A stretch of 64,000 bases of DNA from Sipunculus nudus (lineage: Eukaryota > Annelida > Sipuncula > Golfingiida > Sipunculidae). The notes under the pieces were generated by a model. That model saw only the letters and a list, made by a program, of their open reading frames with translations, searched no databases and was not told where the DNA came from. Made by a program: the position numbers and the translations under genes. This document shows, piece by piece, positions 10,522 to 23,459 of the stretch. Numbering within the stretch: the first letter of the stretch is position 1; each line of letters starts with the position of its first letter. The stretch spans positions 46,813,676-46,877,675 of the forward strand of contig CM049311.1 of assembly GCA_026874595.1 (NCBI GenBank), written 5' to 3'.

Positions 10522-11744
10522 AATCATGCATACAATTCTTAAGGAGTCAAGTTGAGCACTTACCGAAAGTGTGTTTTTAACACGTAAGCGTTTCAACCAT
10601 CGCTGCATATGACGTTGTTAACCCGGAAGGTTATGGCTGTAGTCTCTACAACAAGCCAAAATGAAAACAACATGGCATCAGTGAACTGGGTAAAACAGTG
10701 CATAATTTGTCCAGTATCCAGTCTTTGGCACTTTAACCTATCAAATCATATTTTATCCCACGAAAAGTGAACGAGTGACCATACTTGATAAATTAAATTT
10801 AACGATGTGTTTGATTTTCATCATTATCTTCCGATATGAGCCATCTTGTGACATCTATTTCATTAGAATATTGCTTTTACTGTATGTAATAAAGCCTCAA
10901 TACTGTTCCGAGATAAGACCTGTACTATCAGGGGCAAGATTACCTTTTTTCAATGTGCCCGTCATCCTTAGACGCCTTTATTTATCGTATTGTGATACTC
11001 ATGTTATAATATATGATATAATGTTATATTATATAATATGTTATATTACTAAATGTCTTTTTTCACTAAGGGGATATTCTCATGCATAATTTTGAACTTT
11101 TTTAATTCATACTGCAGATTTTAAAGAAAAAATTGAAATAGGTCATTTAAAAAAAATCGATGATGCTAAGATTAACCGTTTTCTTTGTTGGTTTGAAACA
11201 TATACATGTATTTCAATTTTTATTTCTTACAATCTTCCAACTGATTTAAGCTTTTTTTAGATCTGTGACTGTAATGAACTCCCATGTTTACGCACAAATA
11301 TACTTTATCGTGAGTTCAGATATTTAAATAAAATTTACTGTTGTTCAATGGTGCTTGATTCCTCTATACAAACGGACGGTAATCGGTTGTTTTGAGTGGA
11401 ACTGGGTCTCTATGAATAGTTAAATGGCTTCCTTAGTAGTCATTGACAATATAATAATCACAAAACAAACATTTTAAGTGTCAGCTCAGGTTTGGTTAAT
11501 GAATCATGTGGTCTAGATACAGAGCAAATAAAATGTTGACCTTGCAATCTTTTTATCCATACAATTTTCTTTCATTTAAAAGAAAGAAAATGGCTGAGAG
11601 AAGATCAGTTATATCGGCGCTAGTGATTATTGCTAGTTGAGTCACAACACTTAATTAGGTCATTCCAATGTAATAATTATAATGTAACTCCAGGGAACAA
11701 TCTTTCTGAAGCCCGGCAAAATTATTGGCATCAAATGTAAACTC
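10521..11744. other. AT-rich DNA, no gene
   Basis: Unique AT-rich sequence. A 104-codon ORF at 10775-11089 has no recognisable motif, no good splice context and AT-driven composition. I see nothing else to annotate. Confidence 0.5.
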
Positions 11745-12995
11745 TTGGCTAAATGGCTAGACTGGTTGCGCCACCTTCAATCCTGAGGGTGGGGGGTCCA
11801 TCTTTGCGTTTGTTTTGGGTGACAATCACTCATAACTCAGGAGTGGTTCAATGTATTTCCCTTAAATTTGGCATGTCCATCAAAATTGGGCAGCTTACTC
11901 CTACACATGACAAATATAATCACGTATTGGTAGAATACGTCCATTGTTTATCTCAGGAGTGGTTTCACGTAGCCGCCTGAAATTGTGTATGTCTATGGAT
12001 CCACAATATTGGCTTTCACCCATAAATCTGTTTAGGGAGAAAATTGCACATCCCTCAAAAAAGGGAGGATATATTAGCCTGAAATTTTGCACGTTTATCC
12101 ATCTTGGAAAGCTTTGTCAGAGACGAGACTGGTGGGGCCACCTACCGTCACTTTCACTTAGAATACATTGATGCCGTTTTCTTAGAGATGGTTTGGTGTA
12201 TCGGTCTGAATTTTCTATAAGCATCCAGGTTGATTTTTTGTGCACAGAACTGGTGTACAAACAAGTATTTGTAGAATACAATCATGCATTATCTCAGGAG
12301 TGAATTAAATTTTCAGGATGAAAGTTTGCATTCCATAGATCTTGGATTGCTATACCACGTATACAAGACTGGTGACGCCAGCTGCAGTCAATTTTGTGTA
12401 AAGTCCTGTTCATCTGTTTTCGAGGAAAATCACACATATCTCAAGAGTGGTTTGATTAATCGGCCTGAAAGTTTGCGTGTTCATTTATCTTGTGTAGTTT
12501 TTTGTCACAAGACTTGTGCGCCACCTACGATCACATATGCATTTATCTCGGGAGTGGTTTGATTAATCCATTTGAAAATTTGCATTCTTATAGGTCTTGG
12601 AATGGTTTATCTAGTGTATATGACTTGTGGCGCCACCTACAATCAAGTTCATCTGGCGGCCATCTGAAAGTCTATTTTGGTGAAAATCATACATATCTCA
12701 AAAATCGTTTTTATAACGACCTGAATATATTCGTAAAATACATTTATGCATTTATCTCGGGAGTGGACTGAAGTATAAGCCTGTAATTTGCACCTCTATA
12801 GATTTTGGATGGTATTCTCTTGTACACGTGACTGGTGGTGCCACCTGCAATAATTATTTTTATTTTTGGGCCATCCTTGCGTCTTGATATACACATGCGT
12901 CTCCTTTGAATCCAAACACATGGAAGGCTGTCACGCCAGGAGAATTTCCGTCACTTTATCCATACCTCTGTGATTTGGCGGATACCTGAGGTTGC
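11745..12995. mobile_element. TIR-bounded element with ~180-bp tandem core (copy 1)
   Basis: Degenerate units repeat TCTCAGGAGTGGTTTGA, GAAATTTTGCATGT and ACTGGTGGCGCCACCTGCAA (seen near 11760, 12130, 12375, 12520, 12630 and 12835). The right end near 12975 is TTTGGCGGATACCTGAGG, the same end as the second copy at 37652-38800. The ORFs across it (for example 12284-12562) are in-repeat frames without coding character. Confidence 0.7.
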
Positions 12996-13759
12996 TTGAA
13001 GACTGCCCATATTCTAGTTTCAGAAAATATTCAGTCACGCACAGTTTGATTTGAGCATATGGTTATCATTCCATCAACAGATATAAAAAATATGTCTCAT
13101 CCCACTAATTTTCACATAAAACAAATTATTTATTTTTAAGATCCCTTGTGATTAAAATTTCAATTTTGAAATTCAAGTACGGATTTTGTACACATTTAAA
13201 TTGAGTAATTAAATTATTTTTATCGTTAGTGATATTTGCTTAAAGTATCATTGGCTGGACCTCAGCTGCAAGAGCGGCGTTAACGAATTCAATCCAAGTA
13301 TATTTCACCAGACACTGGAATGTCACACATACATATAGAACGCATAAAAATATAATACGTAAGTGGGAGCACCTGTTTTGATGTCCTTCATTTAAAAAAT
13401 GCCCTGCATGGGAACGTAAACGTACCGTCCCTATTGATATTCTGAACATTTGGATTTGCTCGTCAAAAGATAACATGTAAGTCGGGCGTACAGAGAAATA
13501 TCAGATGCCACAGGCATTTTGTGATTGAGTGTCAGTGAATCCTCACATTATGTTCTGTTAATAAATAAAAGCAAGTCATCGCTCTTTATATTTAGTTCAG
13601 TAGGTCTTCGACACGGAACAGAGACCATGAGCTGTATCACCAAGCTGGATCACCAACTACACTTCCTTAATGATGTATGTGATACATTTGGAGAAACACC
13701 AGATTCTATTTATTGCACTGAGAATGAACGCGGGTGGCTTGGAGTGGCATTAATTCAAC
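12996..13759 (+). promoter_or_regulatory. Presumed promoter and 5'UTR region of gene B
   Basis: AT-rich DNA directly upstream of the gene B start. No clear TATA box is visible. An open 100-codon frame (13525-13827) overlaps the signal-peptide exon in another frame; the +1 frame with the leader peptide is preferred because it fits the splice phase. Confidence 0.35.
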
Positions 13760-13823
13760 ATGGAGAGGAAGTTTTACTGGCTATCACTTTTCCTGCTGAC
13801 AAGCTTGTTCGGATATGCGCACG
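13760..13823 (+). CDS. Gene B exon 1: signal peptide
   Basis: ATG then MERKFYWLSLFLLTSLFGYA, a textbook leader with a basic n-region and a Leu-rich core. It ends one base into a codon at CACG/gtaagt, the same phase as genes A and C. The start at 13760 was chosen because it is the only ATG in the frame that reaches this donor in phase 1 with a hydrophobic leader. Confidence 0.85.
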
Positions 13824-16800
13824 GTAAGTCCTAAAAAGAAATAGATAAATGTGCACACCATGTATCTTTATATGTATACAAGTAATTAAATATACTGTTT
13901 TTATGTAATACTATATAGATGGTTACAGTACTACAGAAAACACCTGTGTTCAAGACTTCCTGGTTATAAAGCTCATGGCGTCATACTAATATCATCCTGC
14001 GTGACCCTATACACATAATGTTTGTATGATAACTCAAATATATGTGACCGGCCCTGGTTGTCCATTGATTTGGAATATATTGCTGTAGGAGACCTTTGAA
14101 AGGGGCCATATTTAGGGATATTGTGGCACCAAAATATATACAAAGAATGACTGGTATGAGCATGTTCGTATGGTTCTCTGGTTTAAGAATCTGCCTGATG
14201 CCAGTTACAAAAATGAGGGCGTTTTTGGTAAATCGAATCTAAAGATTGGCATGTTAAGGCACAGAAAGAGACATCATAACTGTCACAGATAAGGGGGTGG
14301 GGTCACTAAAATGTCCCCAACTTACTTAATATTCAACGTATTTACTCTAAATTAACCCTCTATGTATTGCCAAAGAAATATCCTTGAAGATGTTGAGGAG
14401 ACCGATTGATTTATTTTCAATTTATTTGATTGCAGGCGCGGATCAAGGGTTTTTAGCAAGGGGGGGGGGGTCAACACAGGGGGGGGGGGGGGGGGTCAAC
14501 AGGTGTCTAGGGTGATGATTTCGAGTAATTTACCTGTCATGGTTAAAATCGGTCTAAAAAAAAGGTTGGTAGTTGAGATCGGAGGGAGCCCCCCTCCTCC
14601 TGGATCCGAGCCTGGATTAGGTAATTATTGTGCGAACTACTTGGTTAATAATTAAAACTGTTTTTGCTGTTATTAGACTTGTCTTATTTTTAAATTCAAG
14701 GCCGATTCAGATAATACAATAAAAATAATCTTGGGATTACTTTTGACGTGAAGACAACATACACTTCCATAGACAAGCTCTTGATTACATTTCACTGCAG
14801 CTGGATGTAAATTCAATGAAATGTCACATAAAAAAACTTGTTTTTCAGCCCTTTCCCATGAAAGTGTGTGGAGACACATTGTTTATTTATATATGTGAGC
14901 ATCACTTCTAGTTCAAGAACTAGTTGTAGAAGATGCAACAGATGTTTAATCCTTCAACAAGAGGGCACTCATTAGGGCGCAGGCATCTTCCAATGCAAAA
15001 CAGCCAACTAGATCCATAGTGCGCTTTATGGACTAATTTTCAACTATCTTTTTTTTATATTTCATGCCCAGCACTCGACAAAGTTTCGTGAAAATCGGGT
15101 CAGTACTTTTTATGCATGGTCCTACTGATAAAGATACTAAATAGAGGAACAGGAATTAAAAATAATCGGCTTGGAGGGTAATTGATATTTACATTTGATA
15201 AATATCGAAAGTGTGATCTGTAGAGACAAGTGCAAACAGACAAAAGAAAGATACAAACGTATACGAAACAGAGTCAGTTGAACCATATGCCTGTCGATTC
15301 CAAGATTTCGGCAAGCAATAAGCATACAGAGCTGAAAACAAAACCTCTTCGGTGGCAGGAGTGAGACACATGATACAGAAGTGTCGTATCATTTACCAAT
15401 GTACGAATAGTACTAATTAAAATTATTGGCACAAATCATATCTCCTTGACCAAGAATATTCTGGTCAAACATCCAATCGGATGTCAATTGATTCTTCTTG
15501 AAAGAACATAAGCCACAGGAATTTATTTGAAACAGCCTTTCTTTGTGTCCAGGGTTGTTTAATAAATACTTTTGCTTCCTAATTAAAAAAAAAATTGCGC
15601 CGCATTTAAACAAGTATTCCCCTCATTGAATGTTATTAAGATTTTTGCACCCTGCTTTCATAATAATATTGTATAATCATGTTTAGTGCAAAATCACAAA
15701 GAGCTGATCATCAGATCAAATAAACTTTGATTTTGGACAGATTCATGATAAGTATAAGGTGTGTGGCTTCACCTGGATTTTTGTTCTATTATATCACGGT
15801 TTGGAAACAAAGACTCATTAAAATAGCAATTAGTGCCAGGCAAAAAGCTGCTTTAGTTTGAGTCATAAATATCATTTCATGTCCACACCTTTATCCACAT
15901 CTATAACACCATGCAAAGATAAATGCCAATCGGACCATATCTGTAGGAATGTCCTGAACTCTAAACAGCATCGTTGTAATTTTTCGAATTATCTTTTAAG
16001 TTTCCTTTTAGAGAATTCTTTCGTTCTGCACGGCATCGGCATTTTCGTCCTTCTCTAGGAGGGGTTTGGGTTTAAACGATCAGTTAATACTGACCAGTCG
16101 ACCGATATGATTCTTGGGGCGTTTTTTTTTTTTATTTGTTCTGCTTTTTAAGTTATAGTCAATTAAGATTGCCAAATAGAAATTTCTCACAGCTTATGTT
16201 ACGCCATATAATATTTTGCAATGGATCATAAAAATGAAGTTTGAATAAAATCAACGCAACCCTCTCCCTACAATATTTACCAAGCGTGGTAAAATTTCGC
16301 AATGAATGATCCACTTTGGTTATAATGCCCATTCATTTTTTTACATAAATATATGTTTTGTATAATGAGCTACAAAGGGGGCTTCATGAGCCTCAGTTTG
16401 GTATGTCATATGTATATACATCGCTCTCATTTCAAATCCACAAGTTGGATTTACATGTAACATACAAAAAAGTGGAATATATTCAGTTCAACACCGGCCA
16501 CTTCAGGCCGCTCTGTACAAAAATGCCCGCATATTTCAGCCTGGCATCAGCTGGTTTCATTAAGAGTAGGACATAGGAACAAATTGATGTATGATGCCAA
16601 ATGTATATATTTTTGTTCAGGTGTATGGTTTATTAGGTGGGCCCTCCTACTACACAATTAAGGGACGAAGTTTTATTTAATGAGTCCATTGTAGACTGAC
16701 ATTATCCTATGAGAATTAATATGTTGTTTTGAAAATCTGGATCACCATAAATCAATGACAGCTTCATCTTAAACGGAAGACAGATTCACACTTGCAATCA

Positions 16801-19800
16801 TTTTATGTTTAGTTCATCGCCTTATCAAATCTGCTTAATAGTATGACAGCAATGTAACTCAGAAACTGATAAACACATTTCTTTGAAATTGTGCATGTGC
16901 TCTGAATCAAAGGACAAAGTCAATTAACTCTGGGTCATGACCTTTAGTATGAAAGTGGTCATGATCTCAAATTGGTCCGTAGAGTGAAAAGCTGTCAAAT
17001 CATTAGATACCTCAAAAGTGGGCGAAGGGATTACTTTGAAAGTTTGTATGATCAACGATCTTCGATATATAAATCTTGTATGACGTCAGCTATGCCAGTG
17101 TAACAGGTTTTACAAACAAACACAAGTAGCTCCCTTTTTCTGCAGTTCTTGCCCATACTACTGTGAGAATAATATGTGAACATTATAACTCAAAAACTAA
17201 TAAACATATTTGCATGTTCATTAGAAAGAGGCACTCACTATGTAGAATATCAGTAGATACGCATTAGAAGACGGGGCCCATTTCAGCCGGGGGGGGGGGG
17301 GGGGGGGTATAGGTATTACGGTATCTCCGACGCCAGAAATTTAAAAAATGTATTAGCTGTGTTAGTTATTTATTATTATTTCTTTTAAATTAGAAATGAC
17401 CCATTTATATTCAGTTTGTCTTGCTAGGTATGCTTGAAGTCGACATGTGTACATCATCAACGAGAGCAGACCCTGAAGTCATTATATATAAACACGCGGA
17501 TACGGGATTTGACAGGAATCTGTGTCAATGTCATATTTCCTCGGCCGGTGATATTTCAGTGACCGTCAGCTTCCGTCTTCGAGTTACAGGTGGACACTGT
17601 GATGAGGAGGTGTTTATACGTCAGAACGGTTCCAAAGTGTTACTTTATTGTTCAAACCCTATAGAGTCCGTCATCCTGGATAACGCTCCGCCTTATCTGA
17701 CCGATCGTAGGGAAATGTGGTTTGCGTATAAAAATAAAAATGCTTCAATAACTGGCAAGACTGGGACTGTCAGAGTGACACTACAAGGTATGCTGTGTCA
17801 TATTGACCTACACCAGCATATGTCTCAGCAAACGCCTTATTAAATATATTTAGTTTTTTTATGTTCAGGACTGTAGATGCATAGCAGCAGCCAACATTGG
17901 ATAACTTTTGCAAAAAGTTACTTTGATTAGTTTCTAAATAAACATCCCATACATAAAAATCTTGTTAGCGTTGCATATTGCAGCACATTCATTCATTTAT
18001 TTTGTTTCCAGTAAAAAAGTATTGTTATCAATTTAAACAGCAATTTACCTACATTTATACCTTCCTCCATTATGAAACATTACAAATGATAAACTGTTTT
18101 GATATCATGGTGATATAATTCGTTTTTCGCATTTTATGAGTAGTAAAAATCTAACTACAAAATTGTTCAATGAGTTCATGATGGATTTTGAATCCCCTTC
18201 ACACTCAGGCATGTCCCCACTATGTTCTCCGAAAATTGATTGGACGTGGTATTAGAATTTAATAAGGTCCTAGTAACGACGGTATTGGCGTAGTAACGGT
18301 GTTACGACAAGTAGGGACTCCATTGAAGTAGTAAAAGCGTGGCGCAGACGGGAAATTTGCATCACGTCCTCACTGCGTTATCACTGGGTTGTAACTATGT
18401 TCTTGCTACGTCAATACAGTTCTCACGACGAGTCGTCCAGGTTTGTGCTATAAATACTGGATACTATTCGTCACATCGACACTTATGTTTCAAATAACGG
18501 GTATGACCACGAAGAGTCAGGGACTTCTTCAGCAGCTTGATCTGCTTCCAGAACAACAGGGTTCACGTGCACAGGTGTTGGTGAGAAGAAGTGTTTGTCG
18601 GAAGAAGAAGGGGGAAAGGAATTCATAGAAAATAACCTCTCTCGGACTCCCCTTATATCTATACAGTATAGCTGTAGACTGTATTTACTGTAAAATGTAA
18701 ATATTGGACGCACGAAAACGTGCTGAACGATTGAAAAATGGCAGCGGGTATCGAAGTATTATAAAGACCGGAAGGACGCAGTGGGAACAAAGTGAAGGCG
18801 TGGTTCGATCTGGTTGTTTGTACTAAGAATTTGGTGAAGAAAGTTTGGTGCGGTACACGCATATGTTCATGCACGAAGTAAGGGAATAGTGGAAACCTGT
18901 TAGACGCAGTGTGAAATTAGCATGGACGTAATATGGACGTAGATTGAACTGGAAAAGTAAACATTCCCTATTTTGACCACGTTCCCGCTGCGTTCATCGA
19001 AAGTTTCAGGAGGCATGGAATGCTTTCTTCTTTGTCTTCGTCTGAGTGTGGAGGGGGTGTACATACACAAAATGACAATGTATTATCAGCATTTCTGTCC
19101 TTCATATTTCTTTAAGTGTATATTCTACATTAAATAGTCATTAATTTATCTGACATATTTATTTGACAGGGCAGGGAAATCAGATTGTGAAGGTCGATTG
19201 TAATTACAGAGATGTACGGCCTTCTGTTATAACGCCGGGATATACTACACATCGCACTAATATCATATCCCACTCACCCTCTGTACATTATGACGTCACA
19301 TCTGAACGCAGTGCGTCCACATCCGAACCCAGCGTTACCACACACAGATCAGACTTACCATCTACCAGGACAGGAGGCACAACCAGAGGCACGGATTTCA
19401 TTCCCACCCAGCAGACTGCCCCCACCTCCGGGACGTCCACCCGGCCCGCTGTACGATCAGGAATGGGTCCTCGCCATCACACAGATGGGATTGGTTGGAA
19501 GACCACCCTAATAATTGTTATAGCCGTTGTCATGGCAGTTGCAGCTGTTGTTATTGTCGCAGTGATCATCATCTGGTGTCGCAGGTAAGTTTCATGCACT
19601 CTGGAATTGGAATAAAGGGGAAATCTGTTGACTGTGATTTATGAACCTCTTTTGAGCTACATTCCTATGATTGATTATATCACTGTATAAAACAACGGGC
19701 GCTTGAATCCCTTTGTTTACAAAAAAGGAGATAGAATCGCTAAAATTTAAAAAAAGAAATTGTGATATAGGTTTTCTTGTATACATAGGTACTATACATA

Positions 19801-20441
19801 CTATAGGAACGACCATGTAGTGCTAGTATATACAGTTTCTATGTATACAGAATAACTTACATTTCTTTGTTTCTTATACAGTACATGCAAGTTAAGTATC
19901 GAAATTAACGAACTATTCAACCACTTGACCGCTTGTTTGTAAACAAAGCCAAATGAATTAAAGCGCCTGTTATGAAACAAAGACGCTTGCGATACCTGAG
20001 ACGACATGAATATACGAACAAAAAATATTACGAATTTTACATCATTAATGCTATTAACTTTAAGACTTTGAAATGAAAGAAAACATTGAGACACCCGTTT
20101 CCCACTTTTACATCAATATATGTGTATTAATATATAATATAATATAAAATAATACAATATAATTAAAATATCTCCTCTACAGAAGAAACGACAAGGCTAA
20201 AGACGAGAGTGGACACCATACCCATCAAGAACCACTGTACGCACAGCCTGCACGCAAGAAGAAGGAAACAATATTAAATAACGACGAAGGCGAGCGGAAA
20301 GAGGAAGAATCGAGCCGGAAAAGCCCCAGTGTTACAGAGTCCGTGCCCTGTGGACCGGAAAATGAAGCTGAAGGCAGCGAGGAAGGTGCGAACCCCTATG
20401 TAAACGTGGTAAAGGATCTCAAGAAAATCAACCAAACATAA
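13760..20441 (+). CDS. Gene B: type I membrane protein, 6-Cys CUB-like ectodomain, mucin-like stalk, tyrosine-motif tail
   Basis: Exons are 13760-13823, 17428-17787, 19170-19584 and 20183-20441 (64+360+415+259 nt, exactly 366 codons with the stop, 365 residues). Donors are gtaagt, gtatgc and gtaagt; phases are 1, 1 and 2. Residues 1-21 are a signal peptide. The ectodomain cysteines are 29, 54, 56, 79, 96 and 152, with CDEEVF, CSNP, APYL and a WFAYKNK strand shared with gene C. A stalk rich in Thr, Ser and Pro (about 160-250) is likely O-glycosylated. The helix spans about 253-277 and is followed by CRRRN. The tail of about 85 residues is charged (KEEESSRK, ENEAEGSEEG) with Y299 in YAQP and Y352 in YVNV. 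YxxP suits Crk-type SH2 domains and YxN Grb2-type SH2 domains; signalling is inferred, not shown. The family is not identified. Confidence 0.87.
13824..17427. other. Gene B intron 1 (3.6 kb) with repeats
   Basis: It contains a degenerate MITE-like unit with G tracts (about 14441-14620) and dispersed molluscan repeat pieces (about 14040-14160; about 14945-15130, with TTTCGTGAAAATCGGGTCAG). A pair of related segments (about 16850-16900 and 17180-17220, sharing AACTCA and CTAATAAACA-like motifs) and a G18 tract at 17289-17307 also lie here. No exon is supported. Confidence 0.5.
14441..14620. mobile_element. Degenerate GGCGGATCC-type MITE
   Basis: It starts AGGCGCGGATCAAGGGTTTTT and ends CTCCTCCTGGATCCGAGCCTG, a diverged terminal inverted repeat like the intact element at 48428-48641. 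The interior holds two poly-G runs (14461-14470 and 14479-14495). Confidence 0.5.
17428..17787 (+). CDS. Gene B exon 2: CUB-like ectodomain
   Basis: The acceptor is TTGCTAG/GT and the donor CAAG/gtatgc; the exon is phase 1-1 with 120 codon equivalents. Cysteine order is C, CxC, CDE, C. About one third of positions match gene C by eye, including CDE, CSNP, VLD, APYL and G.V.VT at the end. The alternating hydrophobic pattern suggests a beta sandwich. Confidence 0.87.
18194..19056. mobile_element. TIR DNA transposon-like element in gene B intron 2
   Basis: The left end CCCCTTCACACTCAG (18194-18208) pairs with CTGAGTGTGGAGGGG (19042-19056), 14 of 15 bases. The interior (about 863 bp) has no transposase and only a 61-codon ORF, so it looks non-autonomous. 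A similar end, CCCCTTCACACT, occurs alone at 22265. I found no clear target-site duplication. Confidence 0.6.
19170..19584 (+). CDS. Gene B exon 3: last Cys, Ser/Thr stalk, TM helix
   Basis: The acceptor is TTTGACAG/GG; it starts IVKVDCNYR, the strand with the sixth cysteine. About 90 residues rich in Thr, Ser, Pro and Arg with no internal strict repeat follow, then a helix (TTLIIVIAVV...IIIW) and the basic stop-transfer CRR. It ends at CGCAG/gtaagt, phase 2. Confidence 0.87.
20183..20441 (+). CDS. Gene B exon 4: cytoplasmic tail
   Basis: Acceptor CTCCTCTACAG, in frame with the phase-2 donor of exon 3, with 85 codons and TAA at 20439. The tail carries EPLYAQPARKKK near its start and ANPYVNVVKDL near its end, separated by an acidic/serine stretch. 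No polybasic or death-type domain is visible. The open frame was too short, and lacked an ATG, to be noticed as an ORF. Confidence 0.85.
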
Positions 20442-22260
20442 ACCTCCATGTCCTCAATAACATTGGTATTACATCAGTACAGTCGTCATCGTACAAAAAA
20501 TTAAGAATTTGTCATAAAGATGAGTCAGCACGCTGTAAGCAAAACAGTAATAATAGTATTGTCAAACCCAGACGTCAGTAGATAGACAACGGAAAAAGCA
20601 CGAGTCCTATTCAAGATGGATAAACAAATTGGATAGAGTTTGTTACACAAATCAGGCAATTTCGCGGTAAATGACCGTACAGTTAATTGGTATTGTGACA
20701 TCCGAACACTAGCAAAAATGTTGTAAATGTCTTTCGGCATATTTCATGTTGGTCAATGATTAATTCATAATTAAACAAATGACATATGGATCGTGGCGCT
20801 CAGCTGAATCGGAACCCTCATTTCTTTTAAACATAGACCTAAGATCACAACGTAACCAAAGATTCAACGTAACCAAATTAAGCAACCGAAACAAAATGAT
20901 AAAATCATATTTTTTTCCAGTAACCAACTGACCATCGATTTTTATATGAACTGATGTTGAGTCACATTCAGTGTAAACTCTAATTATATTCATCTGTGAT
21001 TATACATTTTTATAAGCTATCCATTTTCGACTTTACATTTCGTTTGCCGTTCTGTGTGTATTTCAACCCATATTAACAGTCATTTGATTAATGTTCGGAG
21101 TATATTTTCCAACCGTCACCCGTATTGTTGTTTTAACTGTTTTGACGGTTTTCGTTTAAAAGAACTTCTGCAGATTCATTCATTAATGCAAATAGAGATT
21201 TTTATTCTCTTCTGGCTGTCGGCATAAATAACGTTTAGATTGTTTTAATTGGGACTGTTCGTCACATAAAAGTGCGTTGCTGTTCAGTTAAAGGCATATA
21301 TGATAAAGGCAGTTAATCAAGGCTTATATTTAACAGAATATTTAAAATAAGTCTACTAACCAGCACATGGTAACTTCTCAAGCAGTGATATTTGGACAAA
21401 AACATGTTGACGGATACGGTGATAGACTTATAATATTTACTGTATTGTTGATTGATCCATACAAATATGTAAATCGTTTTACACGTCTCTACGTAAGGTT
21501 ACATGCAATAGGTCTATATTGAGTTTTAGACTGAACGGTCAATAACTTTGCCAGACAAAAATCCAGATCTTCTCGGTGTATTGAATGCATTAAAATCTTT
21601 ATGTATTGTAATGCTGACAGTATTTGTGATATTTCGGCACTCTATCACTTAGTTTTAAATAACTTCGCCCAACTCTGACCCTGGTTTACGACATGACCCA
21701 TTTTAACAGACAACTTTTACTTGATGACAAAACAAGTCCTGTTTCCATGTTTACGTGTACAAAATCGCAACTTTGTGCAACATAAACGGCCTGTGCTACA
21801 TATGCATGTTCTGACAGCTAATCTACATATGCATACTGATTATTGTACTAATGAGATTAGTATTTAGTCACGTTAGTTGAACGTCCAGCATTGGGCGCTG
21901 GGATCCCTTGTCTCGGGTTTAGATTTTATGTTTGGAGTTTCGATATTAAGACCTCAGTAATAAATGACTTGATCAGGCGCGCCATGGTGACACCTATTAC
22001 GTGTGTCGGTGAGTTCGTCGTGACACATGCTCGCTTCATTAAACAAACTTGACGTAAATAACATGAGCGAAACGTCTGATCGTTCCCACAGAGGTCACCA
22101 TACCTCATTGATTTCCGACTCAACCATAATTTAAAAGTTGCCACATCAGGCGTCAGAATTTTCTACGGGAGATAATACATTGCCAGGCTAATGTTTAGTG
22201 AATAACGTTATGTACAGCCGTTTGTCGTGTGTGGCAGTTATTTTATTTCTAACACACATC
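20442..22260. other. Gene B 3' flank, no further gene
   Basis: Unique AT-rich DNA. ATTAAA at 20770-20775 is the nearest possible polyadenylation signal after the gene B stop; no AATAAA is close. None of the minus-strand ORFs here (20525-20740, 20760-20993, 21926-22144) has motifs or splice support. Confidence 0.45.
20770..20775 (+). terminator. Possible ATTAAA polyadenylation signal of gene B
   Basis: The common variant ATTAAA lies 329 bp after the gene B stop. AATAAA is absent nearby, so this is only the best available candidate. Confidence 0.3.
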
Positions 22261-22264
22261 AGGC

Positions 22265-22360
22265 CCCCTTCACACTATAACGAACTGAAGAAACGAATGT
22301 GAACGAAAGTCCGAGTTCGCACGTAATTCACGACGAATAGATTCCCCGGGAGATAGGGAC
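22265..22360 (+). mobile_element. Possible truncated TIR element end
   Basis: CCCCTTCACACT repeats the end of the element in gene B intron 2, but no matching right end is visible; a long TA tract follows. Confidence 0.3.
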
Positions 22361-22368
22361 AGAAAATG

Positions 22369-22370
<2 letters not shown>

Positions 22371-22452
<82 letters not shown>
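22371..22452. repeat. (TA)n microsatellite
   Basis: About 82 bp of pure TA, among the longest in the window. Confidence 0.95.
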
Positions 22453-22455
<3 letters not shown>

Positions 22456-23459
22456 TTACTTCACCTTTCATCACAAATGAGGGATTGACATGATGCAAAA
22501 TTTGAGCCTGAACATGATAATAGACGTGTTTTTCTGCATGTTTATACAAGGCCATTTTACTTTAAGAACTAATATCAACAATGGTATTTTGCTAAAACGT
22601 ATTTGCTTTATATCACATCACTCTTTATTTAAGTTTTCGATATATATATGAATAAATATATGCATATACAATACTACTGGTTTGATCATACTTAACTATC
22701 GAAATGATGGTCGACATAATTATATCTTTGGTTGTTATATATCTATATAATTAATACGGAGTTGAGTTTTTTCTAGACCACAGTTTACCTGCTTCCGTTC
22801 TGATTTGACTCTCCAAATTCGGCAGACGGATCGGTGGTGCGCTCTTCTAGGGCAAGTTTGTTTTATTTTGTAAGATTATGCCCTATTAAGCTGAATAATT
22901 AATAATTTTAATATTTCCCCATTAGGCGCCCCTATTTCTTTTGTGCTGCAAGGTCCTCCACGCATGTGACGCTTTTTGCAGGCGGTGCCTCGGGGATTTT
23001 CACTGGCCTGTTAAGACCATGGCCAGAGCGCATTTCCTGCCCAAAAGGCATTTCCGTACAATACGCGGTCACGCGGGTCCACTAAAATCCCCATTGATTC
23101 CGCATATCCATTGTAACGCCTCTAAAGGTTTTTAATCCAAAGACTACATGACTCCCTTTTCAATGGGAGGGCTTTTCAGTTTGGTCAACACTGGGCATGT
23201 GATGTGACCAGCGTTTGACAAATTTTTTATGGGTTACAGGTATGTTGATTTTTATACATTCAAAATATCTTTCCATGTCATGTGTTTTATAAAGTTTTAT
23301 TTTTCAAAAAGAAGCCCCACAACTAAATTATCATTGGGTTTGGCCTGGGGGGGGGGGGGGGTCACATAAATTTGTTTAGATCCGTTGTCTGTAGGGAATG
23401 TGAAACATGAAAAAATATCACCAGGGCATCTTTAAATTGATAGCAAACTAGAATATGTA

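Noticed and set aside
22270-22555. Tyr/Ile repeat ORFs (also 10339-10580, 31243-31428, 43325-43621, 59336-59569)
   Set aside because: They are translations of TA microsatellites, open on both strands.
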